Origin: Cheilinus undulatus
Taxonomy: Eukaryota; Chordata; Actinopteri; Labriformes; Labridae
Length of the DNA: 64,000 nucleotides
Assembly: GCF_018320785.1 (NCBI RefSeq)
Contig: NC_054884.1
Coordinates: forward strand, 18,043,667-18,107,666
Direction: 5' to 3'
Shown: piece after piece, positions 30,851 through 43,069 of the stretch
Layout: each line of letters starts with the position of its first letter
Numbering within the stretch: the first letter of the stretch is position 1
Made by a program: the position numbers and the translations under genes
Notes under the pieces: generated by a model
What the model was told of the DNA's origin: nothing
The model's input: only the letters and a program-made list of their open reading frames with translations
The model's database searches: none

Positions 30851-31012
30851 ACGGAGAGGAAGAGTTCACTAATTAGCTAAATTAGGGTTTCAACCCTTAA
30901 ATGGGCTGTTTCCTCTCTGATCTTGGAGCTTTTTCACGTATCTAAGTATGTTATACTGACCATCAGATTTATACATGAGCACGAAATAACACTCGAGATA
31001 TTCAGTGAGAAA

Positions 31013-31018
31013 TTTATT
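31013..31018 (-). terminator. kif22: candidate kif22 polyadenylation signal AATAAA
   Basis: TTTATT on the plus strand lies about 150 bp beyond the kif22 stop, giving a short 3' UTR (about 31000-31169). Confidence 0.55.
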
Positions 31019-31031
31019 AAAAGCAATAGTA

Positions 31032-31044
31032 CGCCACCAGCTGG
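31032..31044 (-). promoter_or_regulatory. CTCF-like core motif (12 of 13 positions)
   Basis: The minus strand reads CCAGCTGGTGGCG, one mismatch from CCASYAGRKGGCR. It sits between the kif22 stop and the prrt2 promoter region, within the kif22 3' UTR. Confidence 0.3.
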
Positions 31045-31169
31045 AGCACATAAGTAACTACAAAAACATAAAACAAAGCATAAAAAAGCATTCTGAGGAT
31101 CCATTTATATACATTACACAGGACAGAGTATTAAAAAAAACAAGATTATAACAATGAAAGAAAAGCAGA

Positions 31170-34100
31170 TCATTTTCCCATGGCACTCAGGATGTTTGCC
31201 TGCAAAGACAAAAAAAACCATTAAGGCAAGAACATCACAAAATTTTCACAATGTGCTTGTAAGAGGTGTTAAGAAAATGGAACTAAATGCTCAGGATTTC
31301 TATAGGTTATTTTTTACATTAAAGTTGCAGTTTAGGACTGTGAGACAGCTGGTGCTGTCTATACTGTACTAACCATTCAATTAAAAAAAAAGAGGAAAAC
31401 CAAAAGATGGGAAAAAAGCTTCATGTAGTTAACAACCTTTCCTGACTTGAAAATATGGAATAAATTAAACATAGGATAAGAAAATACAAGTTTTCAGGAG
31501 CAGTGTATCAATGATTTATGAAGTATGCAGTCTCATAGTTGTTACTGACTGGCAGTCATTTGTGTCATATCACTGCTTGTGTATGCTAGTAAAGGAGGGA
31601 ACTTAAATATGTGTGCATGAACGGGACATTGTAGGGATGGCTAGGGCACTTAACAAACATGCTCTAGGCCAGGGTCATATTCTGCTGCATTCACATGTAT
31701 TGACCCCCTTGGATGTTTTTCCCTTTTAAAAATGTCATAAATTAATCACGGTCAATATAATTTGAATCTTTAAAAAATAAAGAAAGAAAGAAAAGAAATA
31801 CAATAAAACCCTTCTTTAATGTCATGGTAATGTCATCATGATGTGGGGATGCATCTTGGCAGCTGACCCTGGAAGGCTTGTAAAGGTAGAGGGTAAAATG
31901 AATGCAGCAAATAATAGTTAAGTCCAGGAGCAGAAGGCTACTCAGTCTGCAAGAGAACTACCACTTGGGAGACTATTTGTTTTCCAACAAGACAATGACC
32001 CAAAGCACACAGTGAAAGCTACACAAATGGTTTTAAGACAACATAGTAAATGTTCTGGAGTAGCAGAGACAAAGCTCAGACCTCAATCCAATACATTTTG
32101 TGGGTGGACTTGTAAAGGGCGAATCGCGCCTGATCCCCATGCAATCTGACAGAGCTTGAGCAGTTTTGCAAAGAAGAATGGAGTAAAATTGCAGTGTCCA
32201 GATGTGCAAGCCTGATTAAAACCTATGCACACAGACTCAGAGTTTTGATTGCAGCCAAAGGTGCATCTACTAAATACTGACTCAAAGGGGGTGAGTACTT
32301 ATGCAGTCAACATTACCTAGTTTTATTTAATTGACATTACTTTGTAGAAACCTGTTTTCAAATTGACATTAAAAAAGCCAAAATATATTGACCATAATTA
32401 ATTTATAAAATCAATAGGGTAAAACATCCAAGGAGGTGAATACTTTTTATAGGCACTGTATAAAACAAAGTGTACAGTGCTCTGTGTTTTTAGAATAAAA
32501 CTTTAAGAAATTATGTTAATGACATCAGTGCATTTTGAGTGCACTAAGACAATTTTGAATTATAGTAATATTGATAACTGTGATATTTCAGGTCCATATA
32601 ATTGTGATATATAATTTTAACATTATTGATTATTTATTATTATAATATGTAGCACAAATAACATGTGCTACACAGTTATCCAGAAGTGTAAGAAAAGTTA
32701 AAGTAGTTTCTCATTCTCTCTTAAAAAGGAAATTACAAGTGTTGGTGGCTATAGTAGCAAATAGCCCTCCGTGTGACAACTTTAAACACAAACAGTGAGT
32801 TTGTAGACATGGTGCATCATGGGAGAAGGTCATAAAAATTACAAAACATCAGAGTGCAGGATGAGTCAGCAACATTTGTATGTTGGAAAATTCCCAAATA
32901 TCACTGTTAACCTTACCATGTACTTTGACCTTTAGAGAATTAAAAGGTCTTGGTTAAGAAATTGTTTCTCTTTCAAGGACATAAATCTCTAATAAATTTA
33001 ATTGGCACTTCTTGTTGAAGTAATGTATTTCAGTCTGAACACCTAAAACTACAATAAATAAGAAACTACCCAAATGTTTTCCTGTAATTTGGCTTACCTT
33101 CATGAAAGAAGAAAATCTCTTCTGTGTCATGCCCTCAACCTTTTCTAGATCTTCCAACTGTGAAATAAAATCAATTATTAAACCCCCTTGAGTAAATAGA
33201 AATCATAAATATCAAATTATGGCATGCCAAAGGACTGTTTTGATTAATAACAACAGGATCTTTAGTCATGGTTTCATCTACCAACCTTTGTGAAGTGACC
33301 ATGGATCTCCCTCCAGCCCAGTATGAGCTTAGCCTTCTTGTCACCGATTTGCTGCAGACCCTTCAGGTCTTTGAGAGAACCGGTGTTTAAAACCTGCAGG
33401 ATTTTCTGTCTTGACTGCTCCAGAACTGATGTGTCGAGCTGGGACTCCCAACCGTTCTCCATTATGTTTTCTTTACCATCTGGAGCCTGAGGAAAGAGGT
33501 AAATCAGATTTAAAATTTTTGGAAAACTACATTTACCTCTGGGATTTTTCCACATTTGTAGACAATGTATTGTACATGAAAAAAGAACCATGTGTCAACT
33601 TTTATTTGTCAACACTTGTTCAGAAAGGAGGTTATTTTTGTCACAACAAATTTGAGATCTTGCAGCTCCTGTGTAGTCCAACAACAAATTGAAGCTAATG
33701 CACTACGTCAGCTTGTTTGTGATGCTTGCAACTCTGCAGATGTGTCAAGCTCAGCAAAGCACAGCCGAGGCTCGGATGCTGACCTCAACCTGGTCTGAAA
33801 GCTTCCTCTCTTTCTTCTTGACGCAGACGGACTGTTTCCTGACGACTGCAAGCTGCTGAAGAGGCTGGAGCTGGGACACTGATGGGGAGGAAGCCACAAT
33901 AAATCAATATATTAACATTTATTTAAGTACACAATCTGTTAACAAAGACATTTTTCAGAGGGGGAAATAAAGACAGCACATTTTTATGTGAAGCAGTTCA
34001 AAGTTGATTCTTTTCTTTGGGTATGCTGTTTTGTTTCAGAGCCAAATGCATGACACAAACATCCAGGAAAGTTATCTGGCTCACTCTCCGGGCTGCTGAG

Positions 34101-37100
34101 GGATGTAAAAATAATTCCTCCTCATCGTCATTTGATTCTCTGGCTCCTGTATTCAAGCCTGAGTTCTTGTATCCCCTTGCAGCTCTCAATAGCTCCAATT
34201 ATTCAACATGATAGTATGAATCCGTGTCTACTTTTTATTGAAGCATGAACAGAGATTTTCACCTCAAGTAAAAACTTTTTTTCAAGGTCATTTAACTTCA
34301 TGAGAGCTTCCTTGCTCAGAATCAAATGAGTCACTAAGATGATCTGATATATCTTAGTTTTAATGCGACAGTTCTTTGCAATGAGACAGTTTTCAATGCT
34401 AAACAAGTTCAGTGACACCCTTTTTCTTTCAGACATTGGTTCCAATACCTTTCAGGGGGTGTATTTTCATCATTTCCAGTTTACCTTACTGCTACTGTTG
34501 CTCTGCGCTTTCTTGTGTAGACAGATGGTGATCCCTGCTGCTATTATTTGCTGTATGTCTAGAAGTACAAAGGTCATCATTAAGCAGTCTTGCTCTTTGG
34601 TATCTGATCTGCTAAATTGTTTTCTTTTAACTACGGTTCATCTTAACTAAAGAGTTAGCTTTACTTACTGTTGCTTGTTTAAATAAAGTTTTGTATTTCC
34701 AATTTTGCATGACTGTGATATGATTGCTCGCTAGTCTTATTCACATGCAAAAAAAAAAACCCTCCTGTAAACTTCCAGATAGTTTCAAGGTGCACTGCAA
34801 GAGCAAACACAACCAACTGAATTTTTCACCCCAGCTTAACCTAGATTTTTTTTTTTTCGCTCACAGCCACCTATTAAATATTCTGGGAAAGTCAGGGTGA
34901 GCTGAGCTGAAGTGAGAACACAGTAGGAATTATTCAGGAGAATTCACAGAGGGCGAGCAGGAGTGGGGGATGACTTCTAGGACCTAGGGTGTGTGATCAG
35001 TGTAATCTCCTCGCATGCAATAACAGATTAATCATGTCTTCATTCTGCCAACATGCAATTCTCAACTAGTTGGTAGATACTGGAGATATGATGACCTTGC
35101 TTCGTCCACCATTTTCACATTGTTCCTTTCACATAATGAGCTGCCACATGAGACCTCAAACTGTGAGGCCCATACAGAACAAGCAACTAAAAAATATTCC
35201 TATGAGGAGTCGGAAAATAGCTAGAATTGTTCCATTATTGTTCTAAAGGTTGGATTTTCATGTAAAATATTCCCAAACTGACATGTTCTTGGCTCATATT
35301 ACCATAAGAATAGCCTGCAGCAGATAAACTAGCGTGTTTGTTGTCAAACAGGAGCCTTCTCTGGCAGGCATCGTACATCAATGGGGACAACATGCTTTGC
35401 AGACCATTGTAATAGACACCAAATGTTTTGTGGGGGATTTTTAGAGGGATAAAAACAATGTTATTAAATTGGTGTGAAAACACACACTTGGCTGAAACTT
35501 GAGCCCTGTAATATTTTGAGGCACTCCCCTACGACTTAATTGTTTTAAGATTTTTTTTTTTTTTTTTTAAATGCCTTTATTCTAAGAGAAGGACAGTGGA
35601 TAGAGTCAGAAACAAGGAAAAGAGTAAGGAGTAATATGCAGGAAAACAGCCACAGGGCAGACTTGAACCCAGGCTACTGGCGTACATGGGGCACAACCTA
35701 ACCACTAGGCTCTCTGTACCCCATGACTTAAACATTTTAGTTAGTCACAAATGTCAAACTGACCTTTCAGGGGTTGGACCACAGCCTTCTGCTTGTTGGA
35801 TGTTGTTACATTTGGCTGTTTCCTCTGCAGAGGAGCTATGTTGTTCTTGAAAACCGGCTCCTGTGCAGCACAGGACTTTTCTCCTGCCAGGCGACTGAAC
35901 AGCATGGCCTTGGTCTCAAACTCCTTCTGCTTCTCCTTGAGCTCCTGCCAAAACAAAAACAGCAGTACAGTTGGCTATCAAATATCCATGAAGAAGAGCT
36001 GATTGATCAGGGATAAAGATGAGACAGCATCAGCATCTTGAACATCTCACGTAGACAGAAGGGACAAAGGTCGTCGGACACCCAGGAGGATAAACTTATT
36101 TTGTTTGTAGTTGTGTGACATTACCTGGATCTCCTTGCGAGACTGAGCCACATCTTTAAGCATGCCGAGCCTGTCTTTGTCCTGGCAGCTCATCATCAGC
36201 TTCTCTAGGGCGATAAGTCTGTCCATCACTGACAGTTCAGACGGACTGAAACAGATAAACACAAATCAACAAAGTACGAATAGTCAGACAACACGAAGAG
36301 CAGCTGTGTAATCAAATGTTTTGAAATGTACTCAGAAGTTGGTCAACTAGGCTGAACAAATACAAGTTGATAAGATTCAAGGCCCAGACACACTTTCACA
36401 CCTAGTAACAGATGGTGAGAAATCAGTGCTTGCATCTTTTTCCAAAGAGTCCCCGCTGGGCATAGCAGCTGCAGCCAATCAGAGCATTGCACAGAGCTGC
36501 TTTGAGGCTATGGCCTGTTTGAGGTACAGCTGTACGGACCAGATTTGATGTGGTAGCTAGAGGCAGACGTATTCTCTTGACAGTCAAACATTACAATTGC
36601 TGAGTCTGATGAGCCAGCCAAACATTTAGTAACTGTTGGTGTGTGTTGGCATTAACCTGTGAAAATGTGCAGAGGGTGAGGAGCCATCTTGTTCTGTTTT
36701 CCTCTCCTCTTTCTGTCTCTTCTTCTGTGGCTCGATGCCAGACCCCCGTGCCTCGTGGTCCTCCCTGGCCCGCTTCACTGGAGATGAAGGCAGAAAGGAA
36801 ATTAACAGTTTAGGATTCAATGCAGTCAAGCAACACTGTTTGTGGGAGTTCTCTAGAGTGTAAACGATTCAGATAAAGATGGCAGAGCATCAATCCAGGC
36901 TGCAATGCAGAGCCTTAATTAACAGCAACACAAGAACTGTGTCAGCACAACAATTAAGACAGTTGCTCAAAAAGAGATGCCTCAAAAAGCTAATTTCAGA
37001 AGTGTTGGATATATTTAAACGACTTCCAACAAGCCTAGGGGCAGCTGGATCTTTCCTCTTCATCCTCCAACATTAAACATGCACCCTCTGTTGGTATTTG

Positions 37101-40100
37101 ATTAAACGGACAGAATCCCCCTTTGTCTATTTTCAGTTTACTTCACAAACTTAAAAGTGCTCATGAAAAACAAGGTCAGTTTCCCTCACCTGGCAGCACA
37201 GGCACGGCGACCGTCTCACGTGTGAAGGGTTTGTTCACAATGAGTTTTGATTTGGCTGCAAAGTTTAGTGCAGTAAAGGTGTCAAAATAATATTTGTACT
37301 CTGGTGCAATGTTGGTAATCATGACCGAGTGTGCCGAGCCACCCAAAGAGTCCTGCAGTAGCCGTGTCAGTTTACTGTCTCTGTATGGCACACGGATGGC
37401 AGTTCCAGAGTTAAGGGAGTCCACCACTTTACTGAGTGTAAAGAGAGATAGGTTGATGGCACCACTCTCCTTCAGACGGATGCCCTGGTTGCCTGTGCGG
37501 CGGTTGTCCTCTGATCCAGCCAAGTCGATCAGGTAGAGCTTGCCTGTCTGCTGTCTGTGGGGCGGAGTACGCTGAGTCCGCACAACCTGGATTATTGAAA
37601 AGATAAAGATTTGACTAGAGGTAAATACACAAGGATCAAAGGAGATCAAAGAGGGCAGAAGAAAGTGGAAATTATAGAAAGCAAAGAGGCTGACTTTTTA
37701 TGCTATCATTGATAACCTAAGCTACACAATAACAGAAGAAAAATGTTGGCAGAATGATGGAAAACACCAGTTTGTTTCTCTCCCAGTAAAGTCCCAGAAA
37801 GCCCACAATTGCTAGCGGGAGTGTTGCAGGAGAGAGTTGATTTTAGCACCAGCTACCAAATCCTGGCCTACTGCTCAGAGGCCAGGACCTGTTTAAGATG
37901 CTGTCTGACTCGCACCTTATATCATGCAAGAAAACACCCATTCAAAGATCAAAGCAGAGAAACTTTCAGAGAATTACAGAAAACCAAAAAGCTATTCTGC
38001 AGACCTTGATCAGGAGGACCGCATGGCTGCGACTGGAGCGCTGGTTCAGTTTGGTAGAAGCTGTGGTACGATTTAGGCTGGCTGGGATGAAATGTTTGTC
38101 AAAATCAGAGAAGGAGGAGATTTTTGTGTGGGTTAGGCCAGGGATAAGGATGTTTTTGTCTTTGTCCTCTCTTATTGGTAAATCCTGGGAGCCTGGGGAT
38201 AAAAGATCCAGCACCTGAGAAAACAGAAAAAGGAAGATTTGACAGATTTGGCAAACACTGCCAAACAATGCTTTTAAAAACTATGAAAGAGCCAAATATC
38301 CAACATCAATCAGCTGAATATATCAGTCAGAACCAAGGGTATAATAGTTTTGGATTTTTCATTAGTTTGTACTTATATTTTGTTTTCCCTTTCTGCGTTT
38401 GATCTAAGTTTAATTTTTATTAGTTTTGACTGCTGGTTTGTTAGTTTAGTTTTTTATTTTGCAAAAATGCTTCGTTTTCGTTTAGTTTTTATCAGTTTAA
38501 GTGTTCGTTTTAGTTTTTTACAGATAGATGTCAGGGCTGAGTGAGCGTAATACATCTTAAAAAACATATTTAAAAAGGCTTCACTTATCATTTATTTATT
38601 TAATGGTGATGTTTGATTACAACTCCAGACATAAAACTACCACTGTGTGAAGTCTTAACCAATCAGATCAGGGAATTTTAGACTCCCAAGACTTGGTTGT
38701 CAGTGCCAGTCAGTATGGTTTTATCAGACTAAAACTAAGGACATTATACAAGAAAAGGTTGAATCCTTAAGAGCAGTTCCACTTACGGTAAGTTCAATGA
38801 ATAAAGGAAAACAGACATTTTTTTAAAGAATGGACCCCAAAACGCTAGGCTAGCTTGCTAAAATAAATAGCCCAAATAGAACACTGTGTCCTTGTTAAAC
38901 AAGACTAGGTAAAACCTAGTATATGGCTGACCACAACTATTTGGGAAGCCTGTTGAAATGCCTGCCTGGCTGAGTAACTTTTTCATTTTTCTTATTTTTT
39001 GTTAGCCAAATTTATTGGGGCTTCTTAAATGTACACAGCTACATGCTGCCCTCTCTCTGTCTCTCCTCTTAAAAAAGCTCTTCTCTGTGTACATATGAAA
39101 CACTACAGAGACATGCGTCAGACTTCACTGATAGAGACAGACAATGAGTCACTGGAGATTAAACGTTTTTTGTCAGATGTATGTCTTTAATGGTAGTAAG
39201 TTTATACTAACAATAAAACCCTAACTGTTAATTAACTGTTTATTCTAAAATAAAATAAAAACCGCAGCAGCTTTCATGAACCTTTCTAATTCTCCTCAGA
39301 CAGATGTGTAAGGGTCTTTATATGAGTAAAATTAAGCTGAATGTCTACTTTAGTGTTCCTATTGTTTTTTATATCCCTTAATGATCAATAAACAGCACAT
39401 TTAGCGTTTCCCTGCAACTAAAGATGTGTCATACTTTTAATCAGCGTTCTCTTAACAACGCAAATGCAGAGATTTAAACGTTTGTTTCCCATCAACATAT
39501 AGTATAAGGGAATATTTACCAAATTTTTTTTACATAGCCCACACTCCCGGCTCATGCGGGTGACAGACACACACAGCTGGAGCGTGCACACACACAGCAC
39601 TAATGCGCTGATCCTCTGTGGTCAGAGAGGAGCTTAAAGAGGAGAAAGTTCTGCTGTTTATCCTCCAGTATTCTGAAACTTTTGCCCTCAACAGATAGAA
39701 GCCCTGAGTCTACGCTACCAACATGTTAGTGTGCATTTCACTGTAGGTGTATGTGTGAGCATCCCGGGTGTGTGTGTCACTCTTATGCAGCATCAAAACA
39801 GATGAGGATGAGAGGAGAGCAGCAGACACTGCTGCGTAAAAGACACAGATAGGGACGACAGGAGAAAGAGTGACGGGGGACAGGAGATCATGATGGAAAA
39901 ATTTAAAACCGAAGATTGTGCACGAGTCTCAAATCACGATGTATAGTCTCCACAAGACAAGCTGTCGGAGTGGTTCTCTGCTCTGGTTTTAACAGTTCGG
40001 GGGTAGCTCGGTGGGCAGACAGCTTTCCGTGTTGCTCTCAGTACTAACTGTGATGAAGAAATGTGTTGAACTGGCTATGGCTTACCTAACGTTTGGCTAC

Positions 40101-42598
40101 CAGGCCGTAAATACAAGTTTTCACACAAGTAACCCTTTCCCCCTTTAACTATCACACACTCACGCTGAAGCAGTTCAGCAGAAGAGCAAAAACACCCGTT
40201 CTGTTACAGAAGGTCTTTAGTTTTTCTGTCTTCACTTGTTTTAATAAAGAAATGTCTAGTTTTGACTAAGTGCTGCTATGAAAGCGGGGTACACTCAAAG
40301 ATAATCGGGCCGTTTTTGTCCTGATTTTCCCCCTTCCCGACCAAGGATGGCAAACGCCCGATTATCTTATGTCTTATAAGATTATCCTATGAGATTATCC
40401 TGTGGTCTGAGGTGTGTTCAGAGTGAATTTGTCTCGATAATTGGCTCCGAAAACAGTCGGGGCCGACAATCGTAAATGTTGAACTTGTTCAATATTTACA
40501 ACCAAAAATCTTCGTGTGTGGGGCAAGCCAATGACTCCCGAGTCACGGCTCTGAATTGTGACGTGGAACGGAATGTAGAGAATCAAGAAGCGAGCTGACT
40601 GACAACAACCACAGACATTATATACGTATATAATGTCTATGACAACAACTCACCACCAGCTCGCCCAGTAGACTATAAAGTCCGTGTTTGCGCTGTCTCC
40701 AGGATTTTCTCCACAGTCTTCTCTTTTTTTCAAGTTTATGATTTTTTTCCGTTAAAAATCGAGGCTAGGGACCCCTTACAGGGCGGAAAATTTTCCAAGG
40801 ACCCCCACATAACCCTTGCGCTGATTAAACATATGTTAACATATGGTACACCTAGATTTTAAACTCTTCAACCTAAATACAAGCTCTTGTTCAATTGAGT
40901 GTGGTTTCTCACTTTTTGTGATCCTTTAATCAGTCAAATAAGAAGCCCTCTGTGCTTTTTCAGGGTTGTGGTCAGTTTCACCATTCCTTTTTTCTGCCGT
41001 CTGTATTCCTCACCCTTTAGTTGTGAAAAATCTTTGGTTTTGTCCTTAAACGCTGCATGTTTTGTTATCAAATGATGCTTTAGCTTCATGGCTTCACATG
41101 AAGCCACACAATACATTTTGATCTTCCATCACTATTCTCACTAAAACCAAACTCAAAATAGCTGTCATCATATTTTCTCAGTTTAGCTGGTTTGGGCCTA
41201 GCATCCCTTGATGAAGTGGACACGCTTAAATATGTATCCATAGTTGCTAGCTGGACCTGCACACCAAATGCATCCCGACAAAGAGACTGATGCGTGACGA
41301 GTGTTAAATTTACGGATGTCTTACAATCACATCTGAGTTTTCATTGGCCAAAAGCTGACTCATGTGGGAGTCAATCGTTTAGTATGGTTGTTTTATGGGT
41401 TTGTGGTCCCTACACTATGTATTTATTTGCTTTATGATAACATGGCATTACTTAAACAATTTATTGCAAATTATTTTGCGGACCCCCAGGGGTCCCCGGA
41501 CCCCAGTTTGAGAACCACTGAGTTAGTCTACAGACAGAGCCATATGTAGGGCTGACCTCAGCGGTCAGCCGAAAATTGACTGGATTTAAATTTCTAACTG
41601 TCAACACTGCCCATACAGCTCCCTCTAATATACTAAATTCCTTTCTAAGATATTGTAGAAAAGCAGTAGCTGTAAGATCACAGTTTAGTATTTAGAGTCA
41701 GCCTTTTATACCTTCTCATTGTAAATTTCCAAATAAGACATGCCAATGCTGTAGTCCCATCCTTCATCTTCATCTTTAGCTTTGACCAAATTGAAGACCT
41801 CACGTATGGCTCGAGGGATCACACCTGGTTGATCAGGGCTCCCCAACATGGTGTGAGTCTTACCTTTGAAAGACAATAGGGAGAGAGAGGAGGAAATGTA
41901 GCCATTAATACGTATAAGGGACGGAGTACTCAGAGCAATTTCTAACTTAAAAAATCCTTATGGTGTGAGGTGAACAGTGCTAAAATAAATCTTTATCACA
42001 TATTTCGAATTAAGGATAGTGAGGTCTAAATGTTTGCTGATGCTATGCAGACTGTTGACATGAAATGCTAAAGAAACAGACAGATAAGAAAGTGAAGTGT
42101 TAAATGAAGTAGAAGACTGGTTTGCCTTGGTGACTTCAGGTTATTACTAAGTGAACAAGTGCAATACAGCAGTAACATACCAGCCCCTGTTGGTCCGTAG
42201 GCAAAGACACTAGCATTTTGTCCGTTGAATATGTGTGGTATGATTGGCTTCACTGATGAGCGGAAAACCTCTTGCTGCGTTGTCTGCTCCCCATGGAAAA
42301 CATCAAACCTGTAAAACAATTTATGAGTACGCAACCTCTGAAAAAAGAGAAATATTGACATAGCTGTAAATTATAAACATTCACAACTGGGGCAAGCTGT
42401 GGACACTGACTGGTATTTGACTGTTTCGGTAGCGTTCCTCCAGTTAACTATCTCCAGGTTCTGGGAGTCCAATCCTCGTACACAGGGTCCTTCGTCTTTC
42501 TCGTCTTGCTTGCCCATATAGGGTCTCAAACGGACCGCAACCCGAATTCTGGATGTCTTCTTGTTTCCTCCATCTGCTACCGCCACTCGCTGAGCCAT
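31170..42598 (-). CDS. kif22: kinesin family member 22 (Kif22/KID, kinesin-10)
   Basis: Twelve coding exons: 42411-42598, 42181-42308, 41712-41863, 38005-38214, 37190-37586, 36657-36777, 36125-36245, 35764-35944, 33784-33878, 33286-33486, 33098-33157, 31170-31199; 1884 nt, 627 residues (human 665). Phases agree throughout. The motor domain covers about 18-345: P-loop GPTGAGKT at 101-108 (split by an intron), switch I NQRSSRSH at 213-220, switch II DLAGSE at 247-252. The GVIPR site altered in human KIF22 skeletal dysplasia is conserved (P122, R123). Residues about 359-400 are basic, nuclear-signal-like (KKRQKEERK); a short coiled coil starts near 440. Residues about 555-618 hold helix-hairpin-helix DNA-binding motifs ([35 protein letters not shown]). 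Kif22 binds chromosome arms and pushes them to the metaphase plate. The start has a strong context (AACATGG). The ninth exon has two in-frame donors 6 nt apart, so residues VE at its end are uncertain. Confidence 0.95.
31200..33097 (-). other. last kif22 intron
   Basis: A 1.9 kb intron between the exon ending FSSFMK and the nine-codon terminal exon. It contains the second CAGTGCCTA-family Tc1 relic and otherwise AT-rich unique sequence. Confidence 0.7.
31680..32458 (+). mobile_element. Tc1/mariner relic inside the last kif22 intron
   Basis: Same family as 11041-12310: shared blocks include TGACCCCCTTGGATGTTTT at the left, GACAATGACCCAAAGCACAC in the catalytic part and TTTTTATAGGCACTG at the right end. 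It is about 0.8 kb, so large internal parts are missing. It lies antisense to kif22. The left end is blurred, placed at about 31680-31695. Confidence 0.8.
35551..35722 (-). mobile_element. tRNA-derived SINE in a kif22 intron
   Basis: Read on the minus strand it has GAGCCTAGTGGTTAGG (A box), GGTTCAAGTCTGCCC (B box), CCTGTGGCTG, then AATAAAGGCATTTAAA and a poly-A tail (poly-T at 35551-35568). Same family as the SINE at 28894. It lies in the sense of kif22, between exons 8 and 9, and brings an AATAAA that could act as an intronic poly-A signal. Confidence 0.85.
40280..40600. repeat. MITE-like interspersed repeat
   Basis: The left edge, GGGGTACACTCAAAGATAAT, followed by CGGGCCG, resembles the terminus of a widespread fish DNA element. 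The short segment AGATAATCGGGC has an inverted partner, GCCCGATTATCT, near 40350. The right end is not clear. Confidence 0.35.
40613..40638. repeat. perfect 26-bp palindrome flanked by a 10-bp direct repeat
   Basis: The 13-base arm AGACATTATATAC is followed immediately by its exact reverse complement. TGACAACAAC occurs on both sides at 40600-40609 and 40640-40649. Confidence 0.9.
40765..41519. mobile_element. hAT-like transposon relic
   Basis: The right end reads GGACCCCAGTTTGAGAACCACTG, broken here as CCCCAGTTTGAG then AACCACTG, matching the CAGTGGTTCTCAA terminus of fish hAT elements in reverse. The left side has AGGGACCCCTTACAGG but no clean terminus. A 60-codon frame near 40934-41116 (minus strand; motif [14 protein letters not shown]) resembles the zinc-finger/N-terminal part of hAT transposases but is only a fragment. 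Confidence 0.5.
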
Positions 42599-43026
42599 GT
42601 TAGAGCGCTTAAAAAGAGCAGGCCTCTAGAGTAGAAAAGAGCATTTTATAATTAAAAAGTGTATATTATCACGTGTCTCGCTTGTATTAGATTGCAATGT
42701 TATGAAACAGAATAATATAGTTCATCCTGAAGCCGATTTAACTTGAATGATGACACCACAACAATGAGCAAAGTCTTGCTTGAGTGGCGACGGTTTAAAC
42801 GGCTAACGCTAACAACAAGCTAGCAGAAGTACGGCCACGTAAAGGTTTTAAAGCTGACATAACGATTTAACAGCCAGAAAGACAAGCACAGACAATCTTT
42901 AAGCGGTTCTTACCGATGTGATATGGAGACTCCTTTGAAAAACTTGTTTTAAACTCCCAGTTTAGGCATTATATCGAAAACGGCTTTTAACAATGGCGAC
43001 AGAGCCTTCTCTGCTAACTGAACATT

Positions 43027-43032
43027 TTCAAA
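43027..43032 (-). promoter_or_regulatory. kif22: CHR-like element TTTGAA (kif22 direction)
   Basis: Minus strand TTTGAA, 32 bp downstream of a CCAAT box. CHR plus upstream CCAAT boxes is the known arrangement in DREAM/MuvB-controlled G2/M genes, the class to which mitotic kinesins belong. The hexamer is short, so its position is what supports it. Confidence 0.4.
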
Positions 43033-43064
43033 TGAGGAGCGCTACAACCGGAAACGTTTATCAA

Positions 43065-43069
43065 CCAAT
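43065..43069 (+). promoter_or_regulatory. CCAAT box (NF-Y type, within ACCAATCAGAG)
   Basis: CCAATCAG is a near-ideal NF-Y site. It lies between the two divergent genes, upstream of the CHR-like element as read from kif22. Confidence 0.5.

Larger units (their letters stand above)
38215..41711 (-). other. largest kif22 intron, within the motor domain
   Basis: 3.5 kb between the exons ending YLEIYNEK and starting VLDLLSPG. It includes a TTTTTATTAGTTTT-rich fish repeat (about 38340-38530), a MITE-like stretch (40280-40600), a 26-bp palindrome, a hAT relic (40765-41519) and otherwise AT-rich DNA. No further exon was recognised. Confidence 0.7.

Noticed and set aside
30580-30852. 90-codon open frame on the minus strand near the prrt2 promoter
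   Set aside because: Proline/serine-rich product of GC-rich promoter sequence; no link in frame to prrt2 exons and no homologue recognised.
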